From: JAEUMG01 sp963805405
GTDB taxonomy: Bacteria > Pseudomonadota > Alphaproteobacteria > Rhizobiales > Aestuariivirgaceae
NCBI GenBank assembly: GCA_963805405.1
Contig: CAWDUC010000004.1
Coordinates: forward strand, 62,001 to 126,000
DNA: 64,000 nucleotides
Direction: 5' to 3'
Shown: positions 9,192 through 18,476 of the stretch, piece after piece
Layout of the letters: each line of letters begins with the position of its first letter
How positions within the stretch are numbered: position 1 is the first letter of the stretch
Notes under the pieces: model-generated
The model's input: the letters and a program-made list of their open reading frames with translations, nothing else
The model's database searches: none
Told to the model about the DNA's origin: nothing
Translations under genes and position numbers: made by a program

Positions 9192-11196
9192 CTATTGGGC
9201 CGGTGCGGTTGCTGCGAGGATGGTGTCGACATTGTCCTTCGTCACGAAGATCAAGCCCGAATCGCCAATCGCCGGCAGCGGGTTCTGCAGCCACTGGTCC
9301 ATGCCGAGATTGCGGATGATGTCATTATGGAACGTGTAGAGATAGGCGACGGCAAAGAAGTCCATCGTCTCATACTTTTCCATGTTGATCATCTTCACCG
9401 TACCGTCCTTGATCGAATTCATGAAGTCGCGACCGGCTTCATTCGATGTGACGATGATCTGGCCGGCCTTGCCGGATTCGGTGACAGCGCGGACGATGCC
9501 GGGGCCTGCTTCTGAATCGAAGCCGACCATGCCCGTCAAGTTCGGATGGCCTTGGATAATCGCGGCCGTATTCGCCGCGACCTGCTCGACATTGGTGCCG
9601 GACTCTTCGTCAGCGACGACCTTGATGTCCGGGCATTCCTTGGCGAGCGCGTCGCGCAAGCCCTGCCGTGCGGCGATGAAGCTGGCTCCGGCTAGGAACG
9701 AGATCGTGCCGATCTCACCCGCCTTCAGGCCGGCTTCCGCATGGTAGCGGCACTGATACTGGCCATGCTGGTAGCCGAGATTGTACCAGTTGGTGCCAAG
9801 ATAAGTGAGCCGCTTCGACGAGGCGAGGTCGCCGTCAGTGACTACGGTTGCCACCTTCTTGTCGATGCACTTGTCGACTTCCGAGGCGAGCGCGTCGTCC
9901 CAGCCGCCGACGACGATCACACCGGCGGGGTTCTTTGTGCATTCGGCGTCCACTGTCGTGATGAAAGCGCCAAGATCGACCGAGGTTGGTCCGGCAATCC
10001 TCACATTCACATTGAGCGCCTTGCGTGCCGATTCGAGTCCTGGATAGACGCGTTCAACGAAGAGCGGCAGGTTGGATGCATTGCTGATCCAGACATACTC
10101 CTGGTCCTTGCGGCTTGCATCGCCGATCGGAACGTCCAAGCCCTTCAGTTTCATCGACGCTGCCATGGCTGGGTCGGTCGCGGCGAGGATGGTGTCGACA
10201 TTGTCCTTCGTCACGAAGATCAAGCCCGAATCGCCGATCGCCGGCAGCGGGTTCTGCAGCCACTGGTCCATGCCGAGATTGCGGATGATGTCATTATGGA
10301 ACGTGTAGAGATACAGGACCGCGAAGAAGTCCATCGTCTCATACTTTTCCATGTTGATCATCTTCACCGTGCCGTCCTTGATCGAATTCATGAAGTCGCG
10401 ACCGGCTTCATTCGATGTGACGATGATCTGGCCGGCTTTGCCGGATTCGGTGACAGCGCGGACGATGCCGGGACCTGCTTCTGAATCGAAGCCGACCATG
10501 CCCGTCAGGTTCGGATGGCCTTGGATGATCGCGGCCGTATTGGCCGCGACCTGCTCGACATTGGTGCCGGACTCTTCGTCAGCGACGACCTTGATGTCTG
10601 GGCATTCCTTGGCGAGCGCGTCGCGCAAGCCCTGCCGCGCGGCGATGAAGCTGGCTCCGGCGAGAAACGAGATCGTGCCGATCTCACCCGCCTTCAGGCC
10701 GGCTTCCGCATGGTAGCGGCACTGATACTGGCCATGCTGATAGCCGAGATTGTACCAGTTGGTGCCCAGATAGGTGAGCCGCTTCGAGGAGGGGAGGTCG
10801 CCGTCAGTGACGACGGTTGCCACCTTCTTGTCGATGCACTTGTCGACTTCCGAGGCGAGAGCGTCGTCCCAGCCGCCGACGACGATCACACCGGCGGGAT
10901 TCTTTGTGCATTCGGCATCCACCGTCGTGATGAAAGCGCCAAGATCGACCGAGGTCGGTCCGGCAATCCTCACATTCACATTGAGCGCCTTGCGTGCCGA
11001 TTCGAGTCCCGGATAGACGCGTTCAACGAAGAGCGGCAGGTTGGATGCATTGCTGATCCAGACATACTCCTGATCCTTGCGGCTTGCATCGCCGATCGGA
11101 ACGTCCAGGCCCTTGGGCTGATCGGCCAATGCCGATCAAACTCGACAGTGCAAGAGCGGCCACGAGGGCCGACATGCCAACTACAGATCCTTTCAT
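9192..11196 (-). CDS. sugar ABC transporter substrate-binding protein with two tandem domains (one frameshift in the signal peptide)
   Basis: A ribose-type periplasmic binding protein (Peripla_BP_4 fold) whose mature domain of about 323 residues is present twice in one reading frame. The copies differ at few residues (for example D-L-P-S-S versus D-L-A-S-S). The signal peptide MKGSVVGMSALVAALALSS starts at 11196 with GGAGGAG just upstream, but is one base out of frame with the mature part near 11120-11130; one base fewer there joins them. The usual length of the family is 320-350 residues, so this product would be double length. It follows permease and ATPase genes on the same strand. Confidence 0.87.
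9204..11114 (-). repeat. 969-bp in-frame tandem duplication
   Basis: Bases 9204-10145 and 10173-11114 are near-identical copies with a period of 969 bases (323 codons). Scattered substitutions distinguish them, with a denser patch near 9345 and 10314, so they are not an exact assembly duplicate. The copies are joined by a short linker (DPAMAASMKL) that keeps the reading frame. Confidence 0.92.
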
Positions 11197-11256
11197 CTCC
11201 TCCTCCATGCTACGGTTCAGAACACGTCCTCTTGTTCGGGACTTTGCTTTCAAGAT

Positions 11257-12250
11257 TCAGGCGCGATGGTGAAGCCGTCCAAATTGGTCGAGGCCAACAC
11301 TCACCAACAAGACCACGCCGACAACAATCAATTGCCAGAACGGACTGATATTGGCGATGATCATCGCATTCTGCAGCAGCGACATCAAAAGGACGCCCAG
11401 GAAGGCGCCGAGGATCGTTCCGGAGCCGCCGGAAAGGCTCGCGCCACCAAGGACGACCGCGGTGATGACCTTGAGTTCGACGCCATTGCCGGCAAGGACG
11501 ACCGCCGTATTGAGGCGCGAGGCGAGCAGGGCTCCGGCCAATCCCGCGAGTGCCCCCATGATCACAAAGAACACAAAGACGGTGCGATCGACATTGATGC
11601 CCGAAAGCTTGGCAGCGCGCGCGTTGCCGCCGATATAATAGGCCTGGCGGAAATACCGCGTGCGGCCGACGAGGAAAGCAAACACCAGGACTATCACCGC
11701 CATGAACCAGAAAGGCGAATAGATGCCGAGAATCTGGGTCTGGCCGAAGATCGTGTAGCCATTGCCGATATTGGTGACGCCGGCACCCGAAACGAGCTGC
11801 AGGCCGCCGCGATAAATCGACAGCGTCGCGAGTGTCGCGATCAAGGCGTTGATCTTGAAGCGCGTGACCAACACGCCATTGATGACACCCAATAGGGCGC
11901 CCCAGACGCAGCCGACGAGGAAGGCGGGGATTGGCGGCCAACCAAGCTGCTTAACGGCAAGACCAGCGAGGATGCCCGAAAAAGCGAGGATGCCGCCGAT
12001 CGAGAGGTCGAACATGCCGCTGATCATCAGCACCATCATGCCGCAAGCAAGAATGCCGGTCTGGGCTGTGTCGAGTAGCACAACGGCGGCGTTGCCAGTG
12101 GTCAGGAAGGTCGTCGGCCTAAACGCCGTCATCCCGATGACGAGGGCCAGAATCAGCAGAATGAGGAGGAGAGGGCGATCGGTAGCGATCCGCGCTAAGA
12201 AGTCTCTTGACGCTCGATGAACTGCCTCGTGACGCTGTCTCGCTGCTCAT
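11257..12250 (-). CDS. sugar ABC transporter permease, RbsC type (one frameshift near the start)
   Basis: A hydrophobic protein with the RbsC signature: the G-M-F-D-L-S-I-G-G motif, the G-x-N-x-x-A-A loop (Y-I-G-G-N-A-R-A-A-K-L-S-G) and a late L-G-G-A-S-L-S-G-G-S-G-T segment. The frame used for most of the gene has no good start before 12132, whereas ATG at 12250 (MSSETASRG) overlaps the ATPase stop as ATGA. The two frames join if one base near 12191-12200 is removed, giving about 330 residues. It forms the membrane channel for the binding protein downstream. Confidence 0.9.
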
Positions 12251-13749
12251 GCCGCTTCCCCGGTGAATTCTGATTTAGGTGCGGCAAGTTCGAGTATGCC
12301 GACTTCAGTTGCATCATCAGCGTCGAGTTCTCCAGCCACCCGCCCTTCGGACATGACAACAATCCGATGAGCCAGGGCAAGAACTTCAGGCAAGTCCGAC
12401 GAGACGACGAGCAGCGCCATGCCGCTCGCTGCGAGGTCACGCAGGATCTTGTAGATGTCGGCCTTGGAGCCGACATCGACGCCGCGCGTAGGCTCATCGA
12501 CGATGAGTATGCGCGGTTCGCGAACCAGCCATTTGGCAAGAAGTACTTTCTGCTGATTGCCGCCAGACAGGAAACGCACTTCGCGGTCGATACTCGGAGT
12601 CGCAACGCGCAGAAGGCGGACGTATTTCTCGCTGACTTCGCGTATCTCCTTGCGCGAAAGCAGACCCTGGTGGGTGTAGGCCTCGAGATTTGCGGCTATC
12701 AGATTGGTGGCGATCGTGAAATCCATGAACAATCCGCCGTCCTTGCGGTCCTCAGGCAGCATCGAGATGCCCGCCTTCATGGAGTCGGAAGGCGTCTTCG
12801 GGCGGATTTCCTTGCCGCCGACAAGAAGCTGGCCGGATTCAATCGGGCGGGCCCCGAAGATCGCTTCGCAGGTTTCCGTACGTCCCGCACCCAATAGCCC
12901 TGCAAGGCAAAGGATTTCGCCATATCGCAATGTGAAGGTCGCGGCCTTGACGGGCGCGGCGGCGACATTGCGCAATTCAAGGGCTATGCCTGCATCTTTA
13001 GGGGCGCGCCGGGGATCGGGCTCAAAAGAGAGTTCACGCCCGACCATCAGCGAGATCAATTCCTTATGCGTCGTCTTTGCCGTCTCGCGCACACCGGTGA
13101 CGCGACCGTCCTTCAGCACGGTTACCCGGTTCGAGATCTCGAAGATCTCGCCCATGCGATGCGAAACATAGACAATCGCAATGCCTTGGCTTGCGAGACG
13201 GCGTATGACGCGAAAGAGGTGCCGGCCTTCATTGATGGTGAGCGACGAGGTTGGCTCATCAAGAATAATGAGCTTCAATTCGTGGGAGAGGCCCTTGGCG
13301 ATTTCGACCATCTGCTGCTGGCCAGGAGACAATTGGTATACCGGCCTCAAGGGATCGATATCGACCTCGAGATCCTTCAGAATCCGCCGTGCACCCTCGA
13401 TCATCGGGCCGCGCTTGATGATACCAAGCGCATTGGAAGGCTGGCGGCCGGCATAGATGTTCTCAGCAACGCTCAGGGCGCCGACGAGGCTGCGCTCCTG
13501 AAAGACCATGGCCACGCCGGCATCGGCGGTCGCCTGTTCATTGAGGCCGATAAGCGACTTGCCATCGAGTTCGATCGTGCCGCTATCGGGCTGGTACACA
13601 CCGGCCACGAGATGCATGAGCGTCGACTTGCCGGCGCCGTTCTCGCCGATGAGTGCATGCACCTCGCCGGGCTGCACTTCGAGCGACACATTGTCGACCG
13701 CGCGAACGCCCGGAAAAGTCTTCACTACATTGCGGATCACAAGGCGCAA
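12247..13749 (-). CDS. sugar ABC transporter ATP-binding protein, RbsA type (two ABC domains)
   Basis: About 500 residues with two nucleotide-binding domains. The first has Walker A G-E-N-G-A-G-K-S-T, signature L-S-P-G-Q-Q-Q and Walker B L-I-I-L-D-E-P-T; the second has the degenerate Walker A G-L-L-G-A-G-R-T-E typical of the RbsA class and signature L-S-G-G-N-Q-Q-K. It energises sugar import with the neighbouring permease. The start is uncertain: a TTG at 13749 has GGGGGAG eight bases upstream and is preferred, while ATG 13782 lacks a clear site and GTG 13740 is also possible. Confidence 0.92.
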   Translation of the reverse strand: MRLVIRNVVKTFPGVRAVDNVSLEVQPGEVHALIGENGAGKSTLMHLVAGVYQPDSGTIELDGKSLIGLNEQATADAGVAMVFQERSLVGALSVAENIYAGRQPSNALGIIKRGPMIEGARRILKDLEVDIDPLRPVYQLSPGQQQMVEIAKGLSHELKLIILDEPTSSLTINEGRHLFRVIRRLASQGIAIVYVSHRMGEIFEISNRVTVLKDGRVTGVRETAKTTHKELISLMVGRELSFEPDPRRAPKDAGIALELRNVAAAPVKAATFTLRYGEILCLAGLLGAGRTETCEAIFGARPIESGQLLVGGKEIRPKTPSDSMKAGISMLPEDRKDGGLFMDFTIATNLIAANLEAYTHQGLLSRKEIREVSEKYVRLLRVATPSIDREVRFLSGGNQQKVLLAKWLVREPRILIVDEPTRGVDVGSKADIYKILRDLAASGMALLVVSSDLPEVLALAHRIVVMSEGRVAGELDADDATEVGILELAAPKSEFTGEAA

Positions 13750-13847
13750 ATACCCACACTCCCCCGTCGCGGTGCCGCGCATTTCAAAGAATGCTGCACC
13801 GCGTGTTTAGATGTCAATTGCTTTCTGAGCTTTCACCCTATTCACAT

Positions 13848-14645
13848 TCAAGAGCCCGGTAGCTCCAGCGTTGCCTCAAAGGCCTGAATGCCCTCGCCTG
13901 CAATCTCCACGTTTGCTCCGGCTAATTTACACCAGAGATCGCCGCCACGTTTCGACAGGTGGCGGCTATGAATTTCGGTTTTCCCGAGCAGCGGGGCCCA
14001 GTAGGGCGTGATGATACGGTGCGCGGTTCCGCAGACCGGGTCTTCGGGGAGTCCAACGGCTGGGGCAAAGACCCGGATGACGATGTCGCTGTCATTTCCG
14101 GGAGCCGTGGCGATCACCGCGCTACGATCAAGTGCCGCGACTTGTGCGAGATCGGGATCGAGCGCCGCAATCTCTTCTTGCGTCCGAAAAATCGAAACAT
14201 AGCCAAAAGGCGCGACATAGGTTTCGCGCGGACTTGCTTTCAGAGAGCGTGCAACATCGGCTGCGCGGGGCGTCTGTTCATAGGGCATTACTGGCCATTG
14301 CACAGAGATGCCGTGCGACGACCGAGCGGCCCGGCGGCGATCGCCATTTGCCAGCCGGAAAGCGATGGTGTCGCGCCGCGAGCCGCTTAACGCGACAAAG
14401 GCCGCGGCTGCGGTGGCGTGCCCGGCGCCCGCATGCGGTGCGTCGGGTGTGTAAAATCTGAGGAGCGGCTCTTCGGTCTCCGGCGCCACAATCAGCGCCA
14501 TGACATCAGCGCCGATGAGGTCGCTCAGCAAGGGCATCGTCGCATCGGCGTCAGGCGGAAGCTCCGTCGCCGTTACGACATAGGCCGGATTGCCATGAAA
14601 GACGTGGCGCGCAAACGTCACGACCTGGTGAAGCTTGACCTGCAC
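13848..14645 (-). CDS. PhzF family phenazine biosynthesis-like isomerase
   Basis: A 265-residue protein with the diaminopimelate-epimerase-like fold pattern of PhzF proteins: H-G-N-P-A near residue 17, D-A-P-H-A-G-A-G-H near 68 and D-P-V-C-G-T-A-H near 208. It starts with GTG. Most PhzF-family proteins have no known substrate. Here it lies 7 bases after a RidA-like gene and next to a DSD1-type PLP enzyme, so an isomerisation in amino-acid catabolism is a reasonable guess. The usual catalytic glutamate position (A-P-H-A-G region) is not the canonical D-E-x-x-F form, so activity is uncertain. Confidence 0.82.
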   Translation of the reverse strand: MQVKLHQVVTFARHVFHGNPAYVVTATELPPDADATMPLLSDLIGADVMALIVAPETEEPLLRFYTPDAPHAGAGHATAAAAFVALSGSRRDTIAFRLANGDRRRAARSSHGISVQWPVMPYEQTPRAADVARSLKASPRETYVAPFGYVSIFRTQEEIAALDPDLAQVAALDRSAVIATAPGNDSDIVIRVFAPAVGLPEDPVCGTAHRIITPYWAPLLGKTEIHSRHLSKRGGDLWCKLAGANVEIAGEGIQAFEATLELPGS

Positions 14646-14652
14646 GCGCTTC

Positions 14653-15072
14653 CTACGCCTTCAGCGGCTTGTAGGCGACGACCTGCATCTCGACCTTGCA
14701 GGGGAAGTTGAACTTCATCGGGAAGACCGATCGCACCGGCGGATCCTTGCTGAAATAGGTGACATAGATCGCGTTAAAGGCATTGAAATCGCGCGGATCG
14801 GTGATCCAGCATTCGCATTTGACGACGTCAGCCAAGGTGCAGTTCTCAAGCGCCAGCGCTTCCTTGATGAAGTCGAATGTCTTGTGGACCTGCTTGTCGA
14901 AGGGCATGTCGAAATTGCCGGTGCCGTCATCGAGAATATTGCCGGCCTCGTCATAGGTGAGGTCCGCGGGATCGAAGATCCAAGGGCCATAGGCGGATGT
15001 GTAGACGAAATCGCCGGCGCGGATTGTCTTTGAGATCGGCACGGCGTGATGGGCAGGATGGGCGCGTTTCAT
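14653..15072 (-). CDS. RidA/YjgF-like family protein
   Basis: A 139-residue protein with the chorismate-mutase-like RidA pattern, including the A-G-D-F-V-Y-T-S-A strand, K-C-E-C-W-I-T-D and a late S-V-F-P-M-K-F-N segment. The family hydrolyses reactive enamines and imines made by PLP enzymes. The arginine that binds the substrate carboxylate in true RidA is replaced (S-V-F-P rather than R-x-x-V), so it may belong to another Rid subgroup. It starts at 15072 with GAGGAA upstream and sits 13 bases from the PLP enzyme gene, a functionally sensible pairing. Confidence 0.82.
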   Translation of the reverse strand: MKRAHPAHHAVPISKTIRAGDFVYTSAYGPWIFDPADLTYDEAGNILDDGTGNFDMPFDKQVHKTFDFIKEALALENCTLADVVKCECWITDPRDFNAFNAIYVTYFSKDPPVRSVFPMKFNFPCKVEMQVVAYKPLKA

Positions 15073-15085
15073 GAATGGGGTTTCC

Positions 15086-16177
15086 TCAGTAGCGGGCGCG
15101 AATCTTCCAGATATCGACAAGGTCATCGCCCTTCACGACGTGAAAGGCGGGAAAAAGGTTGACGGTTGGATCGCAATGCGAGGTCAGGAACTCGATCGTG
15201 TCGCCGAGGCCGGGCCCCTTGCCTTCGAAGTCGACGGCGCCGTGCTCGTCGCCCATGAAGCGGTAGGTGGCGCCGACCGGGGCGCCGCGGCGCGGCTGCG
15301 GCTTGCCGCTGTCGGTTGCAAATGCTTTCCACCCGGCATTGACGATGACGCAGCCGGGGCGATTGTTTGATACGACCGAGGCTGCAACGAAAAGCGATGG
15401 CTCAAAGGGATTTTCGTTTTCGTTGGTGACGATCGAGCCGTAGCAGGAGTCCATGAAGAGGAAGGAGCCGGGCTGCAATTCGGTCAGGAGGCCGGTGCGC
15501 CCGTCGACGGCGTGCGTTCCCGTGCCGGCGCCGGAAACGATCTCCGGCGCAAGTCCTGCTTGCTTCAGCGCGGCAATGAGCGCGCGCAGGCGATCCTGCT
15601 GTATTCCAGCCAAGCGCTGGCGTTCGCTCAAGGGCATGATCTGCTGGAGATTGCCCCAATAGGACTGGAGCCCGCGAAATCGCAGTTGCGGTTTGGCGGC
15701 GATATTTTTCGCAAGCGCCACGGCATCTTCGATGGTGGCACAGCCGGTGCGCCCGACCCCGAAATCAAATTCGACGAGGACATCCAGATTGCGCCCGCTC
15801 GCGGCGGCAATGCCTGCATAGGACTCGACATTCACCGGATTGTCGGCGATCGCCATGACGTCGGCGCCGCGCAGCAGAAGCTGGCCAAGCCGGTCGAGCT
15901 GATTGTGCGTCACCATCGGCGAAGTGAGGAGAATGCCGCCAATCCCGCCGAGCGCCATGCATTCGGCTTCTTCGATGGTCGCGCAAGAAGCGCCGAGCGC
16001 ACCGGCGCGTTGCAGACGTTGCGCGATCTCCACGGATTTGTGCGCCTTGGCATGCGGGCGAAGCCCCACGCCCATGGCCTTCGCGCGTTCGGCCATCGTC
16101 GCGATATTGGCGTCCAGCAGATCGAGATCGATAAGCAGCGACGGTGTCGGCACGCTGGCGCGTGTGGTCCTCCCCAT
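15086..16177 (-). CDS. DSD1 family PLP-dependent enzyme (D-threonine aldolase / D-serine dehydratase-like)
   Basis: A 363-residue protein with an alanine-racemase-type N-terminal barrel. The PLP lysine lies in R-P-H-A-K-A-H-K near residue 40, and the C-terminal metal-binding motif S-H-C-D-P-T near 338 matches the His and Asp/Cys ligands of D-threonine aldolase and eukaryotic-type D-serine dehydratase. The start at 16177 has GGGAGG eight bases upstream. It is transcribed away from a GntR regulator and a DadA-like oxidase, which supports a role in using D-amino or beta-hydroxy-D-amino acids. Confidence 0.88.
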   Translation of the reverse strand: MGRTTRASVPTPSLLIDLDLLDANIATMAERAKAMGVGLRPHAKAHKSVEIAQRLQRAGALGASCATIEEAECMALGGIGGILLTSPMVTHNQLDRLGQLLLRGADVMAIADNPVNVESYAGIAAASGRNLDVLVEFDFGVGRTGCATIEDAVALAKNIAAKPQLRFRGLQSYWGNLQQIMPLSERQRLAGIQQDRLRALIAALKQAGLAPEIVSGAGTGTHAVDGRTGLLTELQPGSFLFMDSCYGSIVTNENENPFEPSLFVAASVVSNNRPGCVIVNAGWKAFATDSGKPQPRRGAPVGATYRFMGDEHGAVDFEGKGPGLGDTIEFLTSHCDPTVNLFPAFHVVKGDDLVDIWKIRARY

Positions 16178-16321
16178 CTGATGCCTCCCATTTTCTCTTA
16201 TCAAAACCACAATGGCGCTCGGGGTCAAGAGGTCATAGGTTGTTATGCTATTGACAATTCGAACATCAAGCCCGAACTTTTGTTCTTCGCTGAGAGGGCC
16301 AACAGTGGAAGAATGTGATCG
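16178..16321 (+). promoter_or_regulatory. divergent control region with a possible GntR-type half-site pair
   Basis: This 144-base gap separates the minus-strand DSD1 gene from the plus-strand GntR gene, so it should hold both promoters. An inverted pair of half sites, TTGT at 16240-16243 and ACAA at 16254-16257, lies near the middle and could be an operator for the adjacent regulator. The match is short and I have no independent support. Confidence 0.3.
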
Positions 16322-17170
16322 ATGAACATACAGCGCATCCCGGTTGGCCGGCGCAAGCGCTCGCACGAGATCGCCGAACTCATCGAGGGGGCGATTGCCT
16401 CGGGTGAGTTCGAGATCGGCTCGAAACTGCCGTCCGAAAAGGAACTGGCGGAGCGCTATGGCGTCGGTCGCCCGTCCGTGCGCGAGGCGCTGTTTCTCTT
16501 GCAGCAGCAAGGCTTCGTCGACGTCACGAGCGGTGCGCGGGCACAGGTCACCGCCCCCAACGCAAAATTTCTCTCCGACCAGCTCGCCGGCCTGGTCAAG
16601 CGCACCTCGGCGCGCGGGCAAGGCCAGACCTATATGGAACAGGCGCGGCTGCTCTTCGAATCGGGCGTCGCCTGGCAGGCCGCGCAATGTGCAACGCCTG
16701 AGGATGTCGAACGGCTGAAGAGGGCGCTCGATGCCAATACCGCGTCGATCGGAAACACGCCCGAGTTCATCCGCACGGACGTTGCATTCCACTACGAACT
16801 GACCGTGATCACCCGCAATCCGGTGTTCTCGGCGATCCACGATATTTTGGTACAGTGGCTGATCGATCAGCGCACCACGACCATTCACATGCCTGGCGCG
16901 GACTCGCTGTCGATCCGCGATCATACTGCGATCTACGAGGCCGTCGCGGCGCGCGATCCGATGCGTGCCTTTCACGAGATGACCAGCCATCTCAGGCTGA
17001 TCAGCCAGCTTTATACTGAATCGAAGCGGCTGCATGATGAGATCATGCGCAACGTTGCCCGCGATGTCGCCGCGCGGATCGACCGCGAGAAGGAAGAAAT
17101 GTGGGCGGGCCTGCGCGGAAGCGCAGAGAGCAAAGGCAAAGCGATCAAGAAACGGGGAGGCGCGACGTGA
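16322..17170 (+). CDS. GntR/FadR family transcriptional regulator
   Basis: A 282-residue regulator. The N-terminal winged helix (about residues 12-75) contains S-K-L-P-S-E-K-E-L-A-E-R-Y-G-V and R-P-S-V-R-E-A-L, diagnostic of GntR; the rest is an all-helical FCD ligand domain with metal-ligand-type histidines near F-H-Y-E-L, R-D-H and F-H-E-M. A charged C-terminal tail rich in lysine is unusual. The stop overlaps the GTG start of the DadA-like gene, so they are co-transcribed. It probably controls this D-amino-acid gene set; the ligand is unknown. Confidence 0.92.
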   Translation: MNIQRIPVGRRKRSHEIAELIEGAIASGEFEIGSKLPSEKELAERYGVGRPSVREALFLLQQQGFVDVTSGARAQVTAPNAKFLSDQLAGLVKRTSARGQGQTYMEQARLLFESGVAWQAAQCATPEDVERLKRALDANTASIGNTPEFIRTDVAFHYELTVITRNPVFSAIHDILVQWLIDQRTTTIHMPGADSLSIRDHTAIYEAVAARDPMRAFHEMTSHLRLISQLYTESKRLHDEIMRNVARDVAARIDREKEEMWAGLRGSAESKGKAIKKRGGAT

Positions 17171-18438
17171 CAACGGTGGTTCTCGGCGCCGGCGCGGTCG
17201 GCGTGGCTACAGCCTGGTACCTCAGCAAGGCCGGCGAGGACGTTATCGTCGTCGAGCGGCAGCCCGAGGCGGGACTCGAGACAAGCTGGGGCAATGGCGG
17301 CGTCATTCACGCCAGCGAAGTCGAGCCCTGGTCGCAACCGGGCATGCCGCGAAAGATTCTCGGCTGGCTGGGCAAGGAGAATGCGCCCCTCCTGCTGCGC
17401 TATGGCGCGATCCCGCATATGTGGCGCTGGGGCCTCGAATTCGCGCAGAACTGCACGCCCGATCGGTTCAAGGCCAATGCAAAGGCCAATCTCGATCTGG
17501 CACTGCATTCGCTCAAGTCGCTGCAGGAGATCGGCGCGGAAACCGGCATCAAATACGATCGCGCGACGCGCGGCGTGCTGAAGATCTACCGCTCCTCCGA
17601 TTCGCTCGACGGCGCGCAACGCTCGACCGATTATCTGGCCGGCCATGGCCTGCTTTATGAGCGTGTCGACGCCAATCGCGCGGTCGAGCTTGAGCCGGCG
17701 CTCGAGGCGACAAAGCCGACAATGGTGGGTGCGCTCTATTTCGCGCGCGATGAAGTCGGCGACTGCAACAAGTTCACGCAAGGCCTCGCTGCTGCCTGCG
17801 CGGCGCGCGGCGTGAAATTTCGCTACGGAGAAACCGTCCAATCGATCGAGACGGCGAATGGGCGCGTCACCGGCGTGGTCACCAACAAGGAGCGCATTGC
17901 GGCCAACACGATCGTCGTTGCATTGGGAAGCTTCACCGCCCCGTTGCTGGCGAAGCTCGGAATTCGCGTCCCGATCTATCCGGTCAAGGGATTGTCGATC
18001 ACCTTTCCGCGCGGCGCCTGGAACAGTGCGCCGCAGATGCCGGTCATCGACGACAGCAAGCTTTTCGGCCTCGTCCCGCTTGGCGATCGCATGCGCATCT
18101 CGGGTTCCGCCGAGATCAGCGGCTATGACACGATCCCGGCGCAGACGCGGGCGCAAGCGATTGCAGAAAATGCCGGCTTCACTTTTCCCGAGATGAAGCG
18201 CCATCTCGATCTCTCGAAGGCGCGCATCTGGGCGGGCCTTCGACCGGTGACCCCGGCCGGAACGCCAATCATCGGGCGCACCAGTGTCGGCGGACTTTGG
18301 GTCAATGCCGGACACGGGCATCTGGGATGGACGCTTGCCTGCGGCTCGGGCAGGGTCGCGGCCGATCTGATCGGCGGACGCAATCCGGGTATCAAGATCC
18401 CCGCCCCGCAAGGCGAGGTTTTACCTACGGCGGCGTGA
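17167..18438 (+). CDS. D-amino acid dehydrogenase / FAD-dependent oxidoreductase, DadA type
   Basis: A 423-residue flavoprotein starting with GTG, overlapping the GntR stop by four bases. The N-terminal dinucleotide-binding motif G-A-G-A-V-G-V-A-T-A-W-Y-L is followed by an acidic residue at the end of strand two, and the C-terminal W-A-G-L-R-P-V-T-P-A-G-T-P-I-I-G block and G-H-G-H-L-G-W-T motif are the DadA pattern. Such enzymes oxidise D-amino acids to keto acids and ammonia, passing electrons to the respiratory chain. Length matches DadA. Confidence 0.9.
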   Translation: MTTVVLGAGAVGVATAWYLSKAGEDVIVVERQPEAGLETSWGNGGVIHASEVEPWSQPGMPRKILGWLGKENAPLLLRYGAIPHMWRWGLEFAQNCTPDRFKANAKANLDLALHSLKSLQEIGAETGIKYDRATRGVLKIYRSSDSLDGAQRSTDYLAGHGLLYERVDANRAVELEPALEATKPTMVGALYFARDEVGDCNKFTQGLAAACAARGVKFRYGETVQSIETANGRVTGVVTNKERIAANTIVVALGSFTAPLLAKLGIRVPIYPVKGLSITFPRGAWNSAPQMPVIDDSKLFGLVPLGDRMRISGSAEISGYDTIPAQTRAQAIAENAGFTFPEMKRHLDLSKARIWAGLRPVTPAGTPIIGRTSVGGLWVNAGHGHLGWTLACGSGRVAADLIGGRNPGIKIPAPQGEVLPTAA

Positions 18439-18476
18439 GACCGCTCACTCTCGACAGTAAAATGGAGGACGTCAGC

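Noticed and set aside
10515..11348. Plus-strand open frame across the duplicated binding protein
   Set aside because: It mirrors the minus-strand gene and appears in both repeat copies, so it is a shadow of the coding strand.
16261..16277. GAAC pair upstream of the GntR gene as a LexA box
   Set aside because: The two GAAC units are nine bases apart, not the required seven.
16178..17173. Minus-strand extension of the DSD1 frame to 695 codons
   Set aside because: The extension is antisense to the GntR gene; the PLP enzyme family begins at 16177 with a good ribosome-binding site.
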